The notes under the pieces were generated by a model. The model was not told the origin of the DNA. It ran no database searches and was given only the letters and a program-made list of their open reading frames with translations. A stretch of DNA of 64,000 nt, taken from positions 63,339 to 127,338 of the forward strand of contig DHDP01000018.1 in NCBI GenBank assembly GCA_002399405.1, given 5' to 3'. The translations under genes and the position numbers were made by a program. Below, one piece after another: positions 52,414-61,476 of this stretch; positions within the stretch are counted from its first letter, which is position 1; the number at the start of each line of letters is the position of its first letter. This stretch comes from Treponema sp. UBA4873. Lineage in GTDB: Bacteria; Spirochaetota; Spirochaetia; Treponematales; Treponemataceae.

Positions 52414-53264
52414 AATTCTATTTCCCTCTTTCGTAACATTCGCGTTACGATGTTTGAAATTCCGATACATACGGCCAGATACAGAACCGCGACGGTTTGT
52501 CCGTATCCGACTTTGTCATACGGAAATAAATAATTATAAATATAGTACGCCATCGATTCGGAAGCGTGTCCCGGACCGCCTGACGTCGCTATGTACGTAT
52601 AGTCGTACTGTCTGAGCCCAGCGGCGAGCCACAACGGAATGCAATAAGTAAAAGCGGGGGCGATAAAAGGAACTGTGACATTTTTAAATCGCTGCCAAAA
52701 TCCTGCGCCGTCGATAACGGCTGCTTCGTACATATATGAAGGAACTCCTTTTAAAGCCGCCAGATAAATAATCATCGCAAGGCCTGTTTCGCGCCAGATG
52801 CTCATATACGCAAGTCCGAGCATGGCGGTTTTCCGGTCGATCAGCGGACTTGGAATACCGAGCAAACTGAAAAAGTCGCTGTACACATACATCCACATCT
52901 CCGAGACCAATACGAGGCTCACGACAAGCGGCATAAAAATAATACTTTTCATGACGTTGATCCCGCGGAACTCCTTCGAGACCGCCATTGCAAGGGCGAG
53001 ACCCGCAATATTGATAACAATAACTGTTACAACGGTAAAAAGCAGGGTATTGAGTATCGGCTGGATAAGATCCGTATCGTGGAACACTGTGCGATAATTT
53101 TTTAATCCGACAAAATGTTTCACTGCCGACATACCGTCCCAGTCTGTGAACGTAAACTGAATTCCCGAAATAAGCGGAATAATAATAACGTACAGAAAAA
53201 AAACAAGTGCCGGGAGAATAAAGGAGAAATCAACCAGCGTTTTCTTTATTTTGTCATATTTCAT
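52410..53264 (-). CDS. Sugar ABC permease (MalF-like), kinase-linked operon
   Basis: 284-residue permease with six hydrophobic segments. The EAA loop is YEAAVIDGAGFWQRFKNVTVP, and the C-terminal region has TSGGPGHASESMAYYIYNYLF. It is coupled to the next gene by a 4-bp overlap. No strong ribosome site is visible before the ATG. It begins 94 bp after the binding protein gene. Confidence 0.93.
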   Translation of the reverse strand: MKYDKIKKTLVDFSFILPALVFFLYVIIIPLISGIQFTFTDWDGMSAVKHFVGLKNYRTVFHDTDLIQPILNTLLFTVVTVIVINIAGLALAMAVSKEFRGINVMKSIIFMPLVVSLVLVSEMWMYVYSDFFSLLGIPSPLIDRKTAMLGLAYMSIWRETGLAMIIYLAALKGVPSYMYEAAVIDGAGFWQRFKNVTVPFIAPAFTYCIPLWLAAGLRQYDYTYIATSGGPGHASESMAYYIYNYLFPYDKVGYGQTVAVLYLAVCIGISNIVTRMLRKREIEL

Positions 53265-53358
53265 ATTTTAAACCATCCTGATGTGGAATAATTGTAGAAC
53301 GGGGACCCGTTCAGTCTGAATCAAACGGATTCCCGTATCAGATACATGTTACATCGAT

Positions 53359-54660
53359 TTATTTCTTTGCCGCCGCGAATTCCTTATCAAGCTGTTTGCA
53401 GAAATCTGCAACACTTAGGCTGTCCGTGATGGCATAATCCTGCAATACCCGGTACCAAGTCGTATCATATTGTCCTGAGAATGTTCCGACGGAAAGCCAG
53501 TTTGCCGCTTTTTTCTGTGCAGCTATCTGCGCAATATCTTTCATCGGGACAGGGAACGTGTCGACCGTAACGCCGCTTATGGCGCTGAGCTGACTTGTCG
53601 TTGCACACCATTTTGCGTTGACGTCTTTCCTCGTCATGTATTCGCAAAAGGCAAGAGCCGCCTTTCTGTTCTGGCTGTTTTTAACAAGCATCCATGTATC
53701 GTCCGTTGCGACCGGTATTGCATTGTCGGTTTCTTTTTCCTCGGAAGGATACATGAAGCCTCCGAAATTTCCTTTCGGATTGTAATTCATAATTGCGCCG
53801 AGTCCCCATGTGCCGATAATAATCATGCCGGTTTCTCCGTTTGCAAATTTCTGTTCAGCCCTGTCCGTATCGATTGTTTTCCGGTCAGTGTTCTGGTACT
53901 GCATTATTTCACGCCATTGAGTCAGTGATTTCGCAAGAGCCGGATATCCGCTTGAGCTCTTTCCGCCGATCAGTTCGGCAGCGTAATTCTCGCTCGTCAG
54001 ATAAGGAGCGCCGAAAAAAATTGTATAGAAATTTGCGCCGACGGAAATATTGTCCTGATAACCGGCAGCGCAGGCTGTTACGCCGTTCTGTTGAAGTTTT
54101 CTGCATACTGCGATAAATTCGCTGTACGTGTGCGGTATTTTGAGTCCGTATCTGGCGAATATATCCTTATTGTAAAAAACGACGTTTGCCATTTCGTCGA
54201 GCGGAATACCGTATACTTTTCCGTTCAGCTGAACATTGCTGAGAACGCCGGGAGCTATTCTGCTCACGAACGGCTGATTCGAAATATCCTCTATATTGCC
54301 CGACGTGATTAAATCAGAATATGTCTTGCAGCTGCCGAAAATAATATCCGGCGCGTCTCCCGTGGAAATTTTCAATTTTATAACGTCCTGATAATTGTCC
54401 ATACTCGTAGATTCGACATCGACTTTGACGTTCGGATATTCCGTTTTGAATCCGGCAACCATGTCGTCGAGCGCTTTCAATTTTGCCGTTTCCGTAAGAT
54501 AGTGAATGATGTTCAGATCACCTGAAATATTTTGTGCAGAATCGGAAGAATTTCCGGTAATTTTTTTACCGCCGGCTGCAAAGCCGGGGAAAACCATGCA
54601 TGCTGCGGTTACGGCCGCCAGCAGAGCCGTTTTTGTTGCCATTCTTGCAGTTTTATTCAT
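53359..54660 (-). CDS. Extracellular sugar-binding protein, kinase-linked operon
   Basis: 433-residue type-1 binding protein behind GGAGG. The N-terminal signal runs to about residue 29; VTAAC could be a relaxed lipobox, otherwise cleavage is near GFAA. The fold has LNIIHYLTETAKLKALDDMV, STGDAPDIIFGSC and the C-lobe segment TDDTWMLVKNSQNRKAALAFCEYM. It supplies the two permeases downstream. The substrate is unknown. Confidence 0.92.
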   Translation of the reverse strand: MNKTARMATKTALLAAVTAACMVFPGFAAGGKKITGNSSDSAQNISGDLNIIHYLTETAKLKALDDMVAGFKTEYPNVKVDVESTSMDNYQDVIKLKISTGDAPDIIFGSCKTYSDLITSGNIEDISNQPFVSRIAPGVLSNVQLNGKVYGIPLDEMANVVFYNKDIFARYGLKIPHTYSEFIAVCRKLQQNGVTACAAGYQDNISVGANFYTIFFGAPYLTSENYAAELIGGKSSSGYPALAKSLTQWREIMQYQNTDRKTIDTDRAEQKFANGETGMIIIGTWGLGAIMNYNPKGNFGGFMYPSEEKETDNAIPVATDDTWMLVKNSQNRKAALAFCEYMTRKDVNAKWCATTSQLSAISGVTVDTFPVPMKDIAQIAAQKKAANWLSVGTFSGQYDTTWYRVLQDYAITDSLSVADFCKQLDKEFAAAKK

Positions 54661-54796
54661 ATCAACCTCCTTCGATTGGTATCAGTTTTTATAATTTATT
54701 ATATGCAGGTAAAAAATTATACGATATGATAAAATTTCAGCATTTTCTATAAATTTTTTTTCATGGGGATGAATCTGCTGCCTGCTGAGGAAAAAA

Positions 54797-56398
54797 TTAT
54801 TGACGGACCCAATCGGCTTTGTATTCGGTCGGAGGAACTCCGGTTTCTTTTTTAAAAAGCTGATAGAAATAGGCATAATTGCTGAATCCTGCAGCATCGG
54901 CAATTTCATATACTTTTTTTCTGCCTTCTTTCAGCAGTTGAATCGCCGCCTGTATTCTGATTTTATTAAGCAGTACATTGTATGTTGTACCTGTTTCCGC
55001 TTTCAGAATCCGGCTGACCTGACTCACGGATAATTGCGCATATGACGCTACGTCCTGCAGCGAAATTTTTTCCTGATAATGGTTGTTGAGAAAGGTGAGT
55101 ATATTTCTGGCGGCAGGTGACCGGCAGGTATTGTTCTGTAAAGCAGGCTGCAGCAGGCCGGCATATGCCTGAGTCCATTCCTTCAGCTGACTAAAACAGC
55201 ATATACGGGAAACATCGGAAACTATTTCGTGGATGCTTTTTGCGGCAATTCCTTTTTCGTTTGCAGTTTCGGACAGTATAATGCCGATATGGATAAATAT
55301 GTTCTTAACAAATTTTTCGTCACATTCCTGATTTTTTCCCAGAGCAGATAATAACTCATCTATGCACGCAGTCGTCTTTTCCGGCTGTTTTTTTATTGTT
55401 TCGTTCAAGCTGTTTAATTTCTCAAGCAGCACGTAATCGTCGGTATCTGTTCCCTGATATATATTCTCATATCTGAAAATAGACTGCTCATTCAGAAAAA
55501 AATGATTTTCCGCCGCAAAGACCGCCTGTCTGAACAGTTTTTCAAGCTGTTCAGCTTCCCGTCCGACATTGCTGAGTCCAATCGTAATACTGTGTCCGTC
55601 GGTTCTGTTTCTGAGCAGAACCGCAGCTGCGATTCCGCCCGCAGCAGAAATACATGCCGGATTCTGTTTTTGTCCGGGGAAAAGCAGAACCGCATATCCT
55701 TCTTTCGTTGGAAATCCGGCAAATGTATTTTTTGTTTCGGATACAATTTTTTTGAGCGCGTTTTCTTCATAACCATAGAAATGCATCGGCTGCCATTCTT
55801 CTGAATCTTCTGCTGCGGTATCCGAAACGATGAGCATGACGCAGTACAGGGCATCAGACAGGCCGGGAGCAAGTGCCTCGCATAAACTTTCCGCGGCCCG
55901 CGTATTGCCGCGCAGACTTTCGGAAAAGAGTCTGCGCCGTTCTTCCGGCGAATTATTAAGCTTCAGCCGGTAGTCATCCGCGTATTTTTCAAGTACCGCT
56001 ATTTTTTTCTCAGTGTGTTTTTGCCCGCGGATATAGCGCTTTACTTTTAACAATGCCGACAGGAGATCTTCGCTGCTCACCGGCTTGAGAAGAAAATCAA
56101 ATACACCGAGTTTTACACTTTGCTGCGCGAACGAGAATTCATCATATCCCGTTAAAATAATATAAATGCAGGACTGATTTTCCGTGCGGAGCTGCCTGAT
56201 GACTTCAAGTCCGTCCATTCCCGGCATTTTTATATCGAGTACGGCTACGTCGGGTTTCAGTTTCCGTATTCCGTCGAGGGCCGCTATCCCATTTGCCGCT
56301 TCTCCGACTATTTCGCACGAATTCCGCTTCCATACCGAAGACGAACACAGCGCGCTGCGTGCAAGACTGTTGTCATCAGCCAGAAATAATCGGAGCAT
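54797..56398 (-). CDS. YesN-type response regulator with AraC domain
   Basis: 533-residue cytoplasmic regulator. The receiver has Asp8/Asp9, phospho-acceptor Asp55 in VAVLDIKMPG and Lys in FLLKPVSSED. The C-terminal AraC domain is at about 430-530 (ISLQDVASYAQLSVSQVSRIL; VYEIADAAGFSNYAYFYQLFK). It overlaps the kinase gene upstream by 23 bp, so it is its direct partner. Its targets are probably this ABC operon, and perhaps the divergent one at 58350. The 136-bp gap to the binding protein gene is AT-rich and could hold its own promoter. Confidence 0.95.
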   Translation of the reverse strand: MLRLFLADDNSLARSALCSSSVWKRNSCEIVGEAANGIAALDGIRKLKPDVAVLDIKMPGMDGLEVIRQLRTENQSCIYIILTGYDEFSFAQQSVKLGVFDFLLKPVSSEDLLSALLKVKRYIRGQKHTEKKIAVLEKYADDYRLKLNNSPEERRRLFSESLRGNTRAAESLCEALAPGLSDALYCVMLIVSDTAAEDSEEWQPMHFYGYEENALKKIVSETKNTFAGFPTKEGYAVLLFPGQKQNPACISAAGGIAAAVLLRNRTDGHSITIGLSNVGREAEQLEKLFRQAVFAAENHFFLNEQSIFRYENIYQGTDTDDYVLLEKLNSLNETIKKQPEKTTACIDELLSALGKNQECDEKFVKNIFIHIGIILSETANEKGIAAKSIHEIVSDVSRICCFSQLKEWTQAYAGLLQPALQNNTCRSPAARNILTFLNNHYQEKISLQDVASYAQLSVSQVSRILKAETGTTYNVLLNKIRIQAAIQLLKEGRKKVYEIADAAGFSNYAYFYQLFKKETGVPPTEYKADWVRQ

Positions 56399-58139
56399 CT
56401 GTTACTTCCTGTTCGTGATACGGTATCGTGATTGTTACGACCATGCCGTTCCCGGCTGAACTGGCAATCTTTAAACCGTAGTCTTCTCCGTAGAGTATGC
56501 GTATACGGCGTTGTATATTCCGCAGCCCCATGCGGAAACGGTCTTTCCTGAAATCGGAATCCTGCTCATCGAGCAGGCGGTCGGCCGCGGACTGTTCCAT
56601 GCCGATGCCGTTGTCCGAGACCTGGAGAATCAGCACCGCATTTTTACGGTATATGACAATACCGATCATTGCATTTTCGAGTAATTCGCCTACCCCGTGG
56701 ATAATTGCGTTTTCCACGACAGGCTGAAGCACCAGTTTGGGAACGAAGCAGTTTCCGACGTCGTCGTCCATAAAGATATTCCAGTCGATTCTGCCGCCGC
56801 TTATCAGCTTCTGGAGATCCAGATACTGCTGATTGTAGACAACTTCTTCCGCCAATTTCGTTTCCTGCGACTTTCCGGAAACGGTTATGCGGAGCAGATT
56901 GCTGAGACATTGTATAGACGATGTTATGTCGGACTGATTGTGAAGTTCAGCCAGTGCTTTGATTGAATCGAGCGTATTATACAGAAAATGAGGATTCAGC
57001 TGGGCAAGCAGCGCCGCATATTCGGCTTTTTCCTTCTGAATACTGTTGTAAGTCATCGCCTCGATTGTTTTTTTCAGCATAGCATTCATCTGATTAAAAT
57101 TCTCACACAGGCAGGCCGTTTCGTCATTCGAATGGTACTGTATGTCCGTTATTTCCTCACCTGAACCGATTTTAGTAAATTTTTCCTTAAGCGCTGCGAT
57201 GTTGTACGTCATGCTTCGTGATATTCCTTCCGCGGTGAAACACGCTATGATGCAAAGAAATGACTCGAAGATGAGCAGGTTCCGTACGAGGTAATTCATA
57301 TTCGCCAGTATTTGCGCCTTTGCGTTGAATCCTGCAAGTATCCATTTTTTTCGGGGGACAGGAACTGCGGAAATTAAATATCCGTTCCATTCCGTGCCGG
57401 CGGTTTGTTTTACGGAAGCATGCCTCGCGTAGCCCGCAGCCGCCGTATATATTTCATCGTCGCAATAGACCGGCGTTCCGGAATCGTCGTATATGCAGAT
57501 TTTACATTCGGGAACGGTATAGAGCGTTTTAAAAAAACTGCGGTTTATTCTGAGGCACAGGGTGCCTTCGTTCTGAAGTGTCTGCGGATCAATCAGCTGT
57601 TTTAATAAATATAAAGACGAAACATCGTCTGAAAAACTTTTCCATTGAACCATACCCGTGTACAAATCGTTACCAGCTTCAGGGAAGGCGTTCGCGACAT
57701 ATGTCTGCATCCTTAAAAAATCATCAGCGCGGGTCCTGCCGCTGTAATAATAAATATTTTCTGAATTTTTCAGAAGTATGCTGTAAACGGGAAGATTTAC
57801 GGCGTTGAGAACTGCCGCCAGATTGCGCAGTTTTTTGTTCATGACAAAGGTTGTCTGCCGGTCCGGCACACGCAAAGCGGAGTATATTCCGCAGGCTTCA
57901 ATCTTGTACACAAGATTCTGCTCAAGCGCTTCAATAGAAGCATCCATATTCGTCGATAAAAGATGCAGTATTTCATTGTTTGATTTGGAAGTTTTTTCCT
58001 CCAAATCTTTCCGGTATACTTTGTATATTCCGGCATCGACACTGATTGTGATGATTACAACGAATGAAATTATACAAAGAAAGAATTTTGATTTTATACT
58101 GGAAAAATGATTCTGTTTATTCATATTAACATTTTGCAT
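56376..58139 (-). CDS. YesM-type membrane sensor histidine kinase
   Basis: 587-residue kinase: membrane helix about 17-38, extracytoplasmic sensor about 40-290, second helix about 290-312, HAMP linker, then His_kinase with the phosphorylated His in LNPHFLYNTLDSIK (about residue 384). ATP site motifs are VVENAIIHGVGE and DNGIGMEQ. ATG 58124 is an alternative start five codons in; neither has a ribosome site. It heads the minus-strand operon and diverges from the binding protein gene at 58350 across a gap that contains the palindromic operator. Confidence 0.93.
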   Translation of the reverse strand: MQNVNMNKQNHFSSIKSKFFLCIISFVVIITISVDAGIYKVYRKDLEEKTSKSNNEILHLLSTNMDASIEALEQNLVYKIEACGIYSALRVPDRQTTFVMNKKLRNLAAVLNAVNLPVYSILLKNSENIYYYSGRTRADDFLRMQTYVANAFPEAGNDLYTGMVQWKSFSDDVSSLYLLKQLIDPQTLQNEGTLCLRINRSFFKTLYTVPECKICIYDDSGTPVYCDDEIYTAAAGYARHASVKQTAGTEWNGYLISAVPVPRKKWILAGFNAKAQILANMNYLVRNLLIFESFLCIIACFTAEGISRSMTYNIAALKEKFTKIGSGEEITDIQYHSNDETACLCENFNQMNAMLKKTIEAMTYNSIQKEKAEYAALLAQLNPHFLYNTLDSIKALAELHNQSDITSSIQCLSNLLRITVSGKSQETKLAEEVVYNQQYLDLQKLISGGRIDWNIFMDDDVGNCFVPKLVLQPVVENAIIHGVGELLENAMIGIVIYRKNAVLILQVSDNGIGMEQSAADRLLDEQDSDFRKDRFRMGLRNIQRRIRILYGEDYGLKIASSAGNGMVVTITIPYHEQEVTDAPIISG

Positions 58140-58268
58140 ACAACGCCGTCGTCAATCAGTATATGGCTGCTTTTGAGATTTGTCAAAAAATCGGCGGCGC
58201 CGCCGGCCGGTGGTATCAGAATATCGGATTCCTGCTTTTTCCGTCCGTTTTTCAAAAGAGAAAAAAAA

Positions 58269-58296
58269 CTTGACAATACGGGAAAGCATGATATCA
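58269..58296 (+). promoter_or_regulatory. Promoter of the esterase/GH13 ABC operon
   Basis: TTGACA (58269-58274) and TATCAT (58291-58296) with a 16-bp spacer. The operator palindrome begins within the last two bases of the -10 box. Confidence 0.6.
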
Positions 58297-58320
58297 TAAA
58301 AATGAAACGTTTCATTTTTA
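58295..58320. promoter_or_regulatory. 26-bp perfect palindrome, LacI-type operator
   Basis: Perfect inverted repeat centred between 58307 and 58308 with core TGAAACGTTTCA, the canonical LacI/CcpA-family form, and A/T-rich arms. Its position over the transcription start predicts repression of the 58350-63846 operon. No LacI-type gene is next to it; the one in this window (45746) has a different adjacent operator. Confidence 0.8.
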
Positions 58321-58349
58321 TTGTCTTTTTTTTCAGGAGGTTTCCATAC

Positions 58350-59630
58350 ATGAAAAAAACTTTAACAGCAATAGCATGTTTTGGTCTGCTGGTATCACTG
58401 TTACCGGCAAAAACGAAAAAGACTGCAGTCTCTTCCGACAATATTAAAATAACTATTTTGAATACAAAGTCGGAAATCCAGTCAAAGTGGGACGAAGTTG
58501 CGAAAGAGTACAGAAAATTGACCGGAGTCGATGTAGAGGTATCGGTCACGGTCGGTGAATCGCCGTCTCAGGATATAACAAAACGGTACGCTTCGGGAGA
58601 GGTGCCGACTATCTACATGGGCGACATTCAGGACATTATTATGCTTTCCGAATACGCTGCCGATCTTTCGCATGAAAAATGGGCTTCTTCGGGCGGCACA
58701 AAGTACGGGTGCATCGTCGATAATAAGCTGATAGGTTTTCCGTTTTGTATTGAGGCAAGAGGGCTTATATATAATGCGACCGCTGTTGAAAAAATAACAG
58801 GAAAACCGTTTGACCCTGCGAAAATCAAAAATCTTGACGATTTAAAAAAGCTTCTTTCTGATCTTGCAGCGGGCGGCATGAAAACTCCTGTCGCACTTAA
58901 TAAGGAAGACTGGTCTCTTGCCGGCCATTATCTGACTCAGGTGTACGAAGAACAGGACGGAACAGCTGCAACAGCCGGAAAATTTGTTGAAGGTTTGGAA
59001 AAAGGTTCTGCTTCGCTCGGAAAAAACAAGCGCTGGAATTCTCTTATGGACACTTTTGACGTTCTCATGCAGTACAACCGCAGCAAATCGGATCCGCTGT
59101 CCGCGGATTACGACGAAAACGCGGTAGCGCTTGCAGAAGGTGACGTCGCATTCTGGTTTAACGGGAACTGGGCATGGCCGAACATGAGCGACTACGTAGA
59201 CAAAAAATCGAAATACGGAATTATGCCGGTTGTTCAGAACGTTTCCGACAACAAGGCAGACGAGATACTTTGCGGAGGTGCTACGAAGTTCTGCATGATT
59301 GATACGAAGTACAACTCGGTAAAACAGCAGCAGGCAGCAAAAGATTTCCTGAACTGGCTTGTGTTCGATGCACGCGGGCAGTCGTTTCTTGTTGATGACT
59401 GCGGTCTTGTTCCCGCATTCTCGAACATCAGTCAGAAGGTTTCAGACCCGCTCGGTAATTCGGTGCAGAAATATGCGGCGGCCGGTATGCTTGCCCAGGG
59501 GTTCCCGAACTATCCGGGAGACCATTGGTCGGCTCTGGGAGCGGAAATGCAGAAATACCTGGCCGGCGGATACACACGGGCTCAGCTGGCAGCCGGTATA
59601 GAATCATACTGGCGGAAAAAAGCGCAATAA
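58350..59630 (+). CDS. Extracellular sugar-binding protein, esterase/GH13 operon
   Basis: 426-residue binding protein with start at 58350 behind CAGGAGG, after the promoter and operator; the longer in-frame ATG 58107 lies upstream of the promoter and is rejected. Signal peptide ends near LLPA-KTKK. The fold has KITILNTKSEIQSKWDEVAK, a cleft with VPTIYMGDIQDI, and C-lobe FLNWLVFDARGQSFLVDD. It is followed by an inverted repeat and the permeases. Confidence 0.92.
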   Translation: MKKTLTAIACFGLLVSLLPAKTKKTAVSSDNIKITILNTKSEIQSKWDEVAKEYRKLTGVDVEVSVTVGESPSQDITKRYASGEVPTIYMGDIQDIIMLSEYAADLSHEKWASSGGTKYGCIVDNKLIGFPFCIEARGLIYNATAVEKITGKPFDPAKIKNLDDLKKLLSDLAAGGMKTPVALNKEDWSLAGHYLTQVYEEQDGTAATAGKFVEGLEKGSASLGKNKRWNSLMDTFDVLMQYNRSKSDPLSADYDENAVALAEGDVAFWFNGNWAWPNMSDYVDKKSKYGIMPVVQNVSDNKADEILCGGATKFCMIDTKYNSVKQQQAAKDFLNWLVFDARGQSFLVDDCGLVPAFSNISQKVSDPLGNSVQKYAAAGMLAQGFPNYPGDHWSALGAEMQKYLAGGYTRAQLAAGIESYWRKKAQ

Positions 59631-59648
59631 ATTTCACTTCTGTTCGCG

Positions 59649-59685
59649 CAGTACGGGAGACGGGGAAAAGGCGTTTCCCGTACTG
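59649..59685 (+). promoter_or_regulatory. Intercistronic hairpin after the binding protein gene
   Basis: CAGTACGGGA (59649-59658) and TCCCGTACTG (59676-59685) form a perfect 10-bp stem with a 17-nt loop, without a T tract. Such hairpins between malE- and malF-type genes commonly stabilise the upstream mRNA and lower permease expression. Confidence 0.65.
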
Positions 59686-59712
59686 ATGAAAAACAAAACA
59701 CAGGAGCACAAT

Positions 59713-60597
59713 GTGCAGCACCAGAACAAATTTTATTATAAAACCGCAATGTTTCTAAGCTTTGCGGGACCGTCGGTATTTTTATTTGCAGCAGTCGTCT
59801 TGGCCCCTTTTATTTTCGGTATTTATCTTACGTTTACGGATTGGAACGGTATTTCCAGCACTATGTCGTTTTCAGGAAAAGCTAATTACGTTGCGCTGTT
59901 CAGAGATACAGCCTTCTGGATTTCAATGGGGAAAACGATTTTTTATACGTTCTTTTCGGTATTGCTCGCCAACGCCGTTGCATTCTTCCTCGCATATCTC
60001 GTAACGAGTCACGTTATCGGAAAAAATTTTTTCAGGGCAGTATTTTTCACCCCGAACCTGATAGGGGGAATCGTTTTAGGATACATATGGAAATTTGTAT
60101 TTAATAAGGCTGTACTGACTATCGGAAAAATGACGGGAATACCGCTGTTTTCGTCCGCATGGCTTTCCGATCCCGACAAAGCTCTCTGGGCGCTGATACT
60201 TGTTTCCGTCTGGCAGCTGTCCGGCTTCCTGATGTTGATATATATTGCAGGTCTGACGGGTATCCCGGAGGATTTGAAATCGGCCGCGCTCATAGACGGC
60301 TGCAACAGCTGGCAGTCTATGAAAAACGTTACGATCCCCCTGATGGCGGGAACTTTTACCATCTGTTTTTTTCTGTCGATAACGCGCTGCTTTGTAACGT
60401 ACGATTTGAATCTTTCGCTGACTGCGGGGCAGCCGTATAATTCCACAAAACTTGCTGCAATGTACGTCTACAACATGGCGTTCGAATCGAAGAACTACGG
60501 CCTCGGGCAGGCGGAGGCACTTATTCTGTTTCTGTTCGTCTCCATAGTTGCCGTGACCCAGGTGCTGCTCGGTAAGCAGAAAGAGGTGGAAGCTTAA
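59713..60597 (+). CDS. Sugar ABC permease (MalF-like), esterase/GH13 operon
   Basis: About 294 residues, six hydrophobic segments, EAA loop LKSAALIDGCNSWQSMKNVTIP. I prefer GTG 59713, which follows AGGAG (59702-59706) by 6 nt; the ATG at 59686 directly abuts the hairpin stem and has no ribosome site. Its stop overlaps the next start by one base (TAATG), so the pair is coupled. Confidence 0.9.
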   Translation: MQHQNKFYYKTAMFLSFAGPSVFLFAAVVLAPFIFGIYLTFTDWNGISSTMSFSGKANYVALFRDTAFWISMGKTIFYTFFSVLLANAVAFFLAYLVTSHVIGKNFFRAVFFTPNLIGGIVLGYIWKFVFNKAVLTIGKMTGIPLFSSAWLSDPDKALWALILVSVWQLSGFLMLIYIAGLTGIPEDLKSAALIDGCNSWQSMKNVTIPLMAGTFTICFFLSITRCFVTYDLNLSLTAGQPYNSTKLAAMYVYNMAFESKNYGLGQAEALILFLFVSIVAVTQVLLGKQKEVEA

Positions 60598-61457
60598 TGA
60601 ATATAAACCAAAAGGGACGCCTTGAACGGCAGACCGTTTTTTTCATTACAACGGTCATTCTTATAATAAGTCTGATTATTTATATTTTTCCTTTTATAAT
60701 GGTCATTATTAATTCCTTCAAGGAAAAGCGTGATATTATCAAAGAACCGCTTGCTTTAATCGGAAGCAGGGGATTTACGTTCGAAAACTATATAAATGCA
60801 TTTGTTAAAATGAAATTTCCCCGGACATTCATGAATTCTGTCGCCGTTACGAGCTGCAGCGTTCTCCTTATTATTATTACGACTTCCATGTGTGCCTATT
60901 TCTTCGTCCGCATGAATTATAAAATAAACAGAATTATATTTACCATGATGGTTGCATCCATGGTCATTCCGTTTCAGGTCGTGATGATTCCGCTTGTCTC
61001 AATCTACGGTGCTCACTTGTCCCTGTTGAATCACCGGTACACACTGATTCTAATGCACACGGGGTTTTCAACCGCGATGTCCGTATTTCTGTATCACAGC
61101 TTCATCAGGACGAGCATTCCGCTGTCGCTTGAAGAAGCCGCGAAGCTCGACGGATGCAGCAGGTATCAGATATTTTTCCAAATCGTGTTTCCTCTCCTTA
61201 CACCGACGACCATTACGCTTATAATTCTTTACGCTATGGGAATATGGAACGACTTTCTCCTTCCGTCGCTGGTACTGACGAAAAAGGAATTGTTTACGCT
61301 TCCGATTGCAACTCAGATTTTTTACGGAACGTATTCCACGGACTTGGGCCTTATCATGTCGTCTCTTATAATGGTCGTGCTGCCGATTATTATTTTGTAC
61401 GTGTTTCTCCAGAGATACATAGTTGCCGGCATAGTCGCCGGCGCAGTGAAATCATAA
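60597..61457 (+). CDS. Sugar ABC permease (MalG-like), esterase/GH13 operon
   Basis: 286-residue permease with six segments, EAA loop LEEAAKLDGCSRYQIFFQI and C-terminus YIVAGIVAGAVKS. It overlaps the upstream permease by one base. It resembles the MalG-like permease at 51577-52413 in the same region (shared DGCS-YQ-FF-I pattern), so the two operons may be related by an old duplication. Confidence 0.93.
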   Translation: MNINQKGRLERQTVFFITTVILIISLIIYIFPFIMVIINSFKEKRDIIKEPLALIGSRGFTFENYINAFVKMKFPRTFMNSVAVTSCSVLLIIITTSMCAYFFVRMNYKINRIIFTMMVASMVIPFQVVMIPLVSIYGAHLSLLNHRYTLILMHTGFSTAMSVFLYHSFIRTSIPLSLEEAAKLDGCSRYQIFFQIVFPLLTPTTITLIILYAMGIWNDFLLPSLVLTKKELFTLPIATQIFYGTYSTDLGLIMSSLIMVVLPIIILYVFLQRYIVAGIVAGAVKS

Positions 61458-61476
61458 TCAGAGGAGTGTTCAAATA

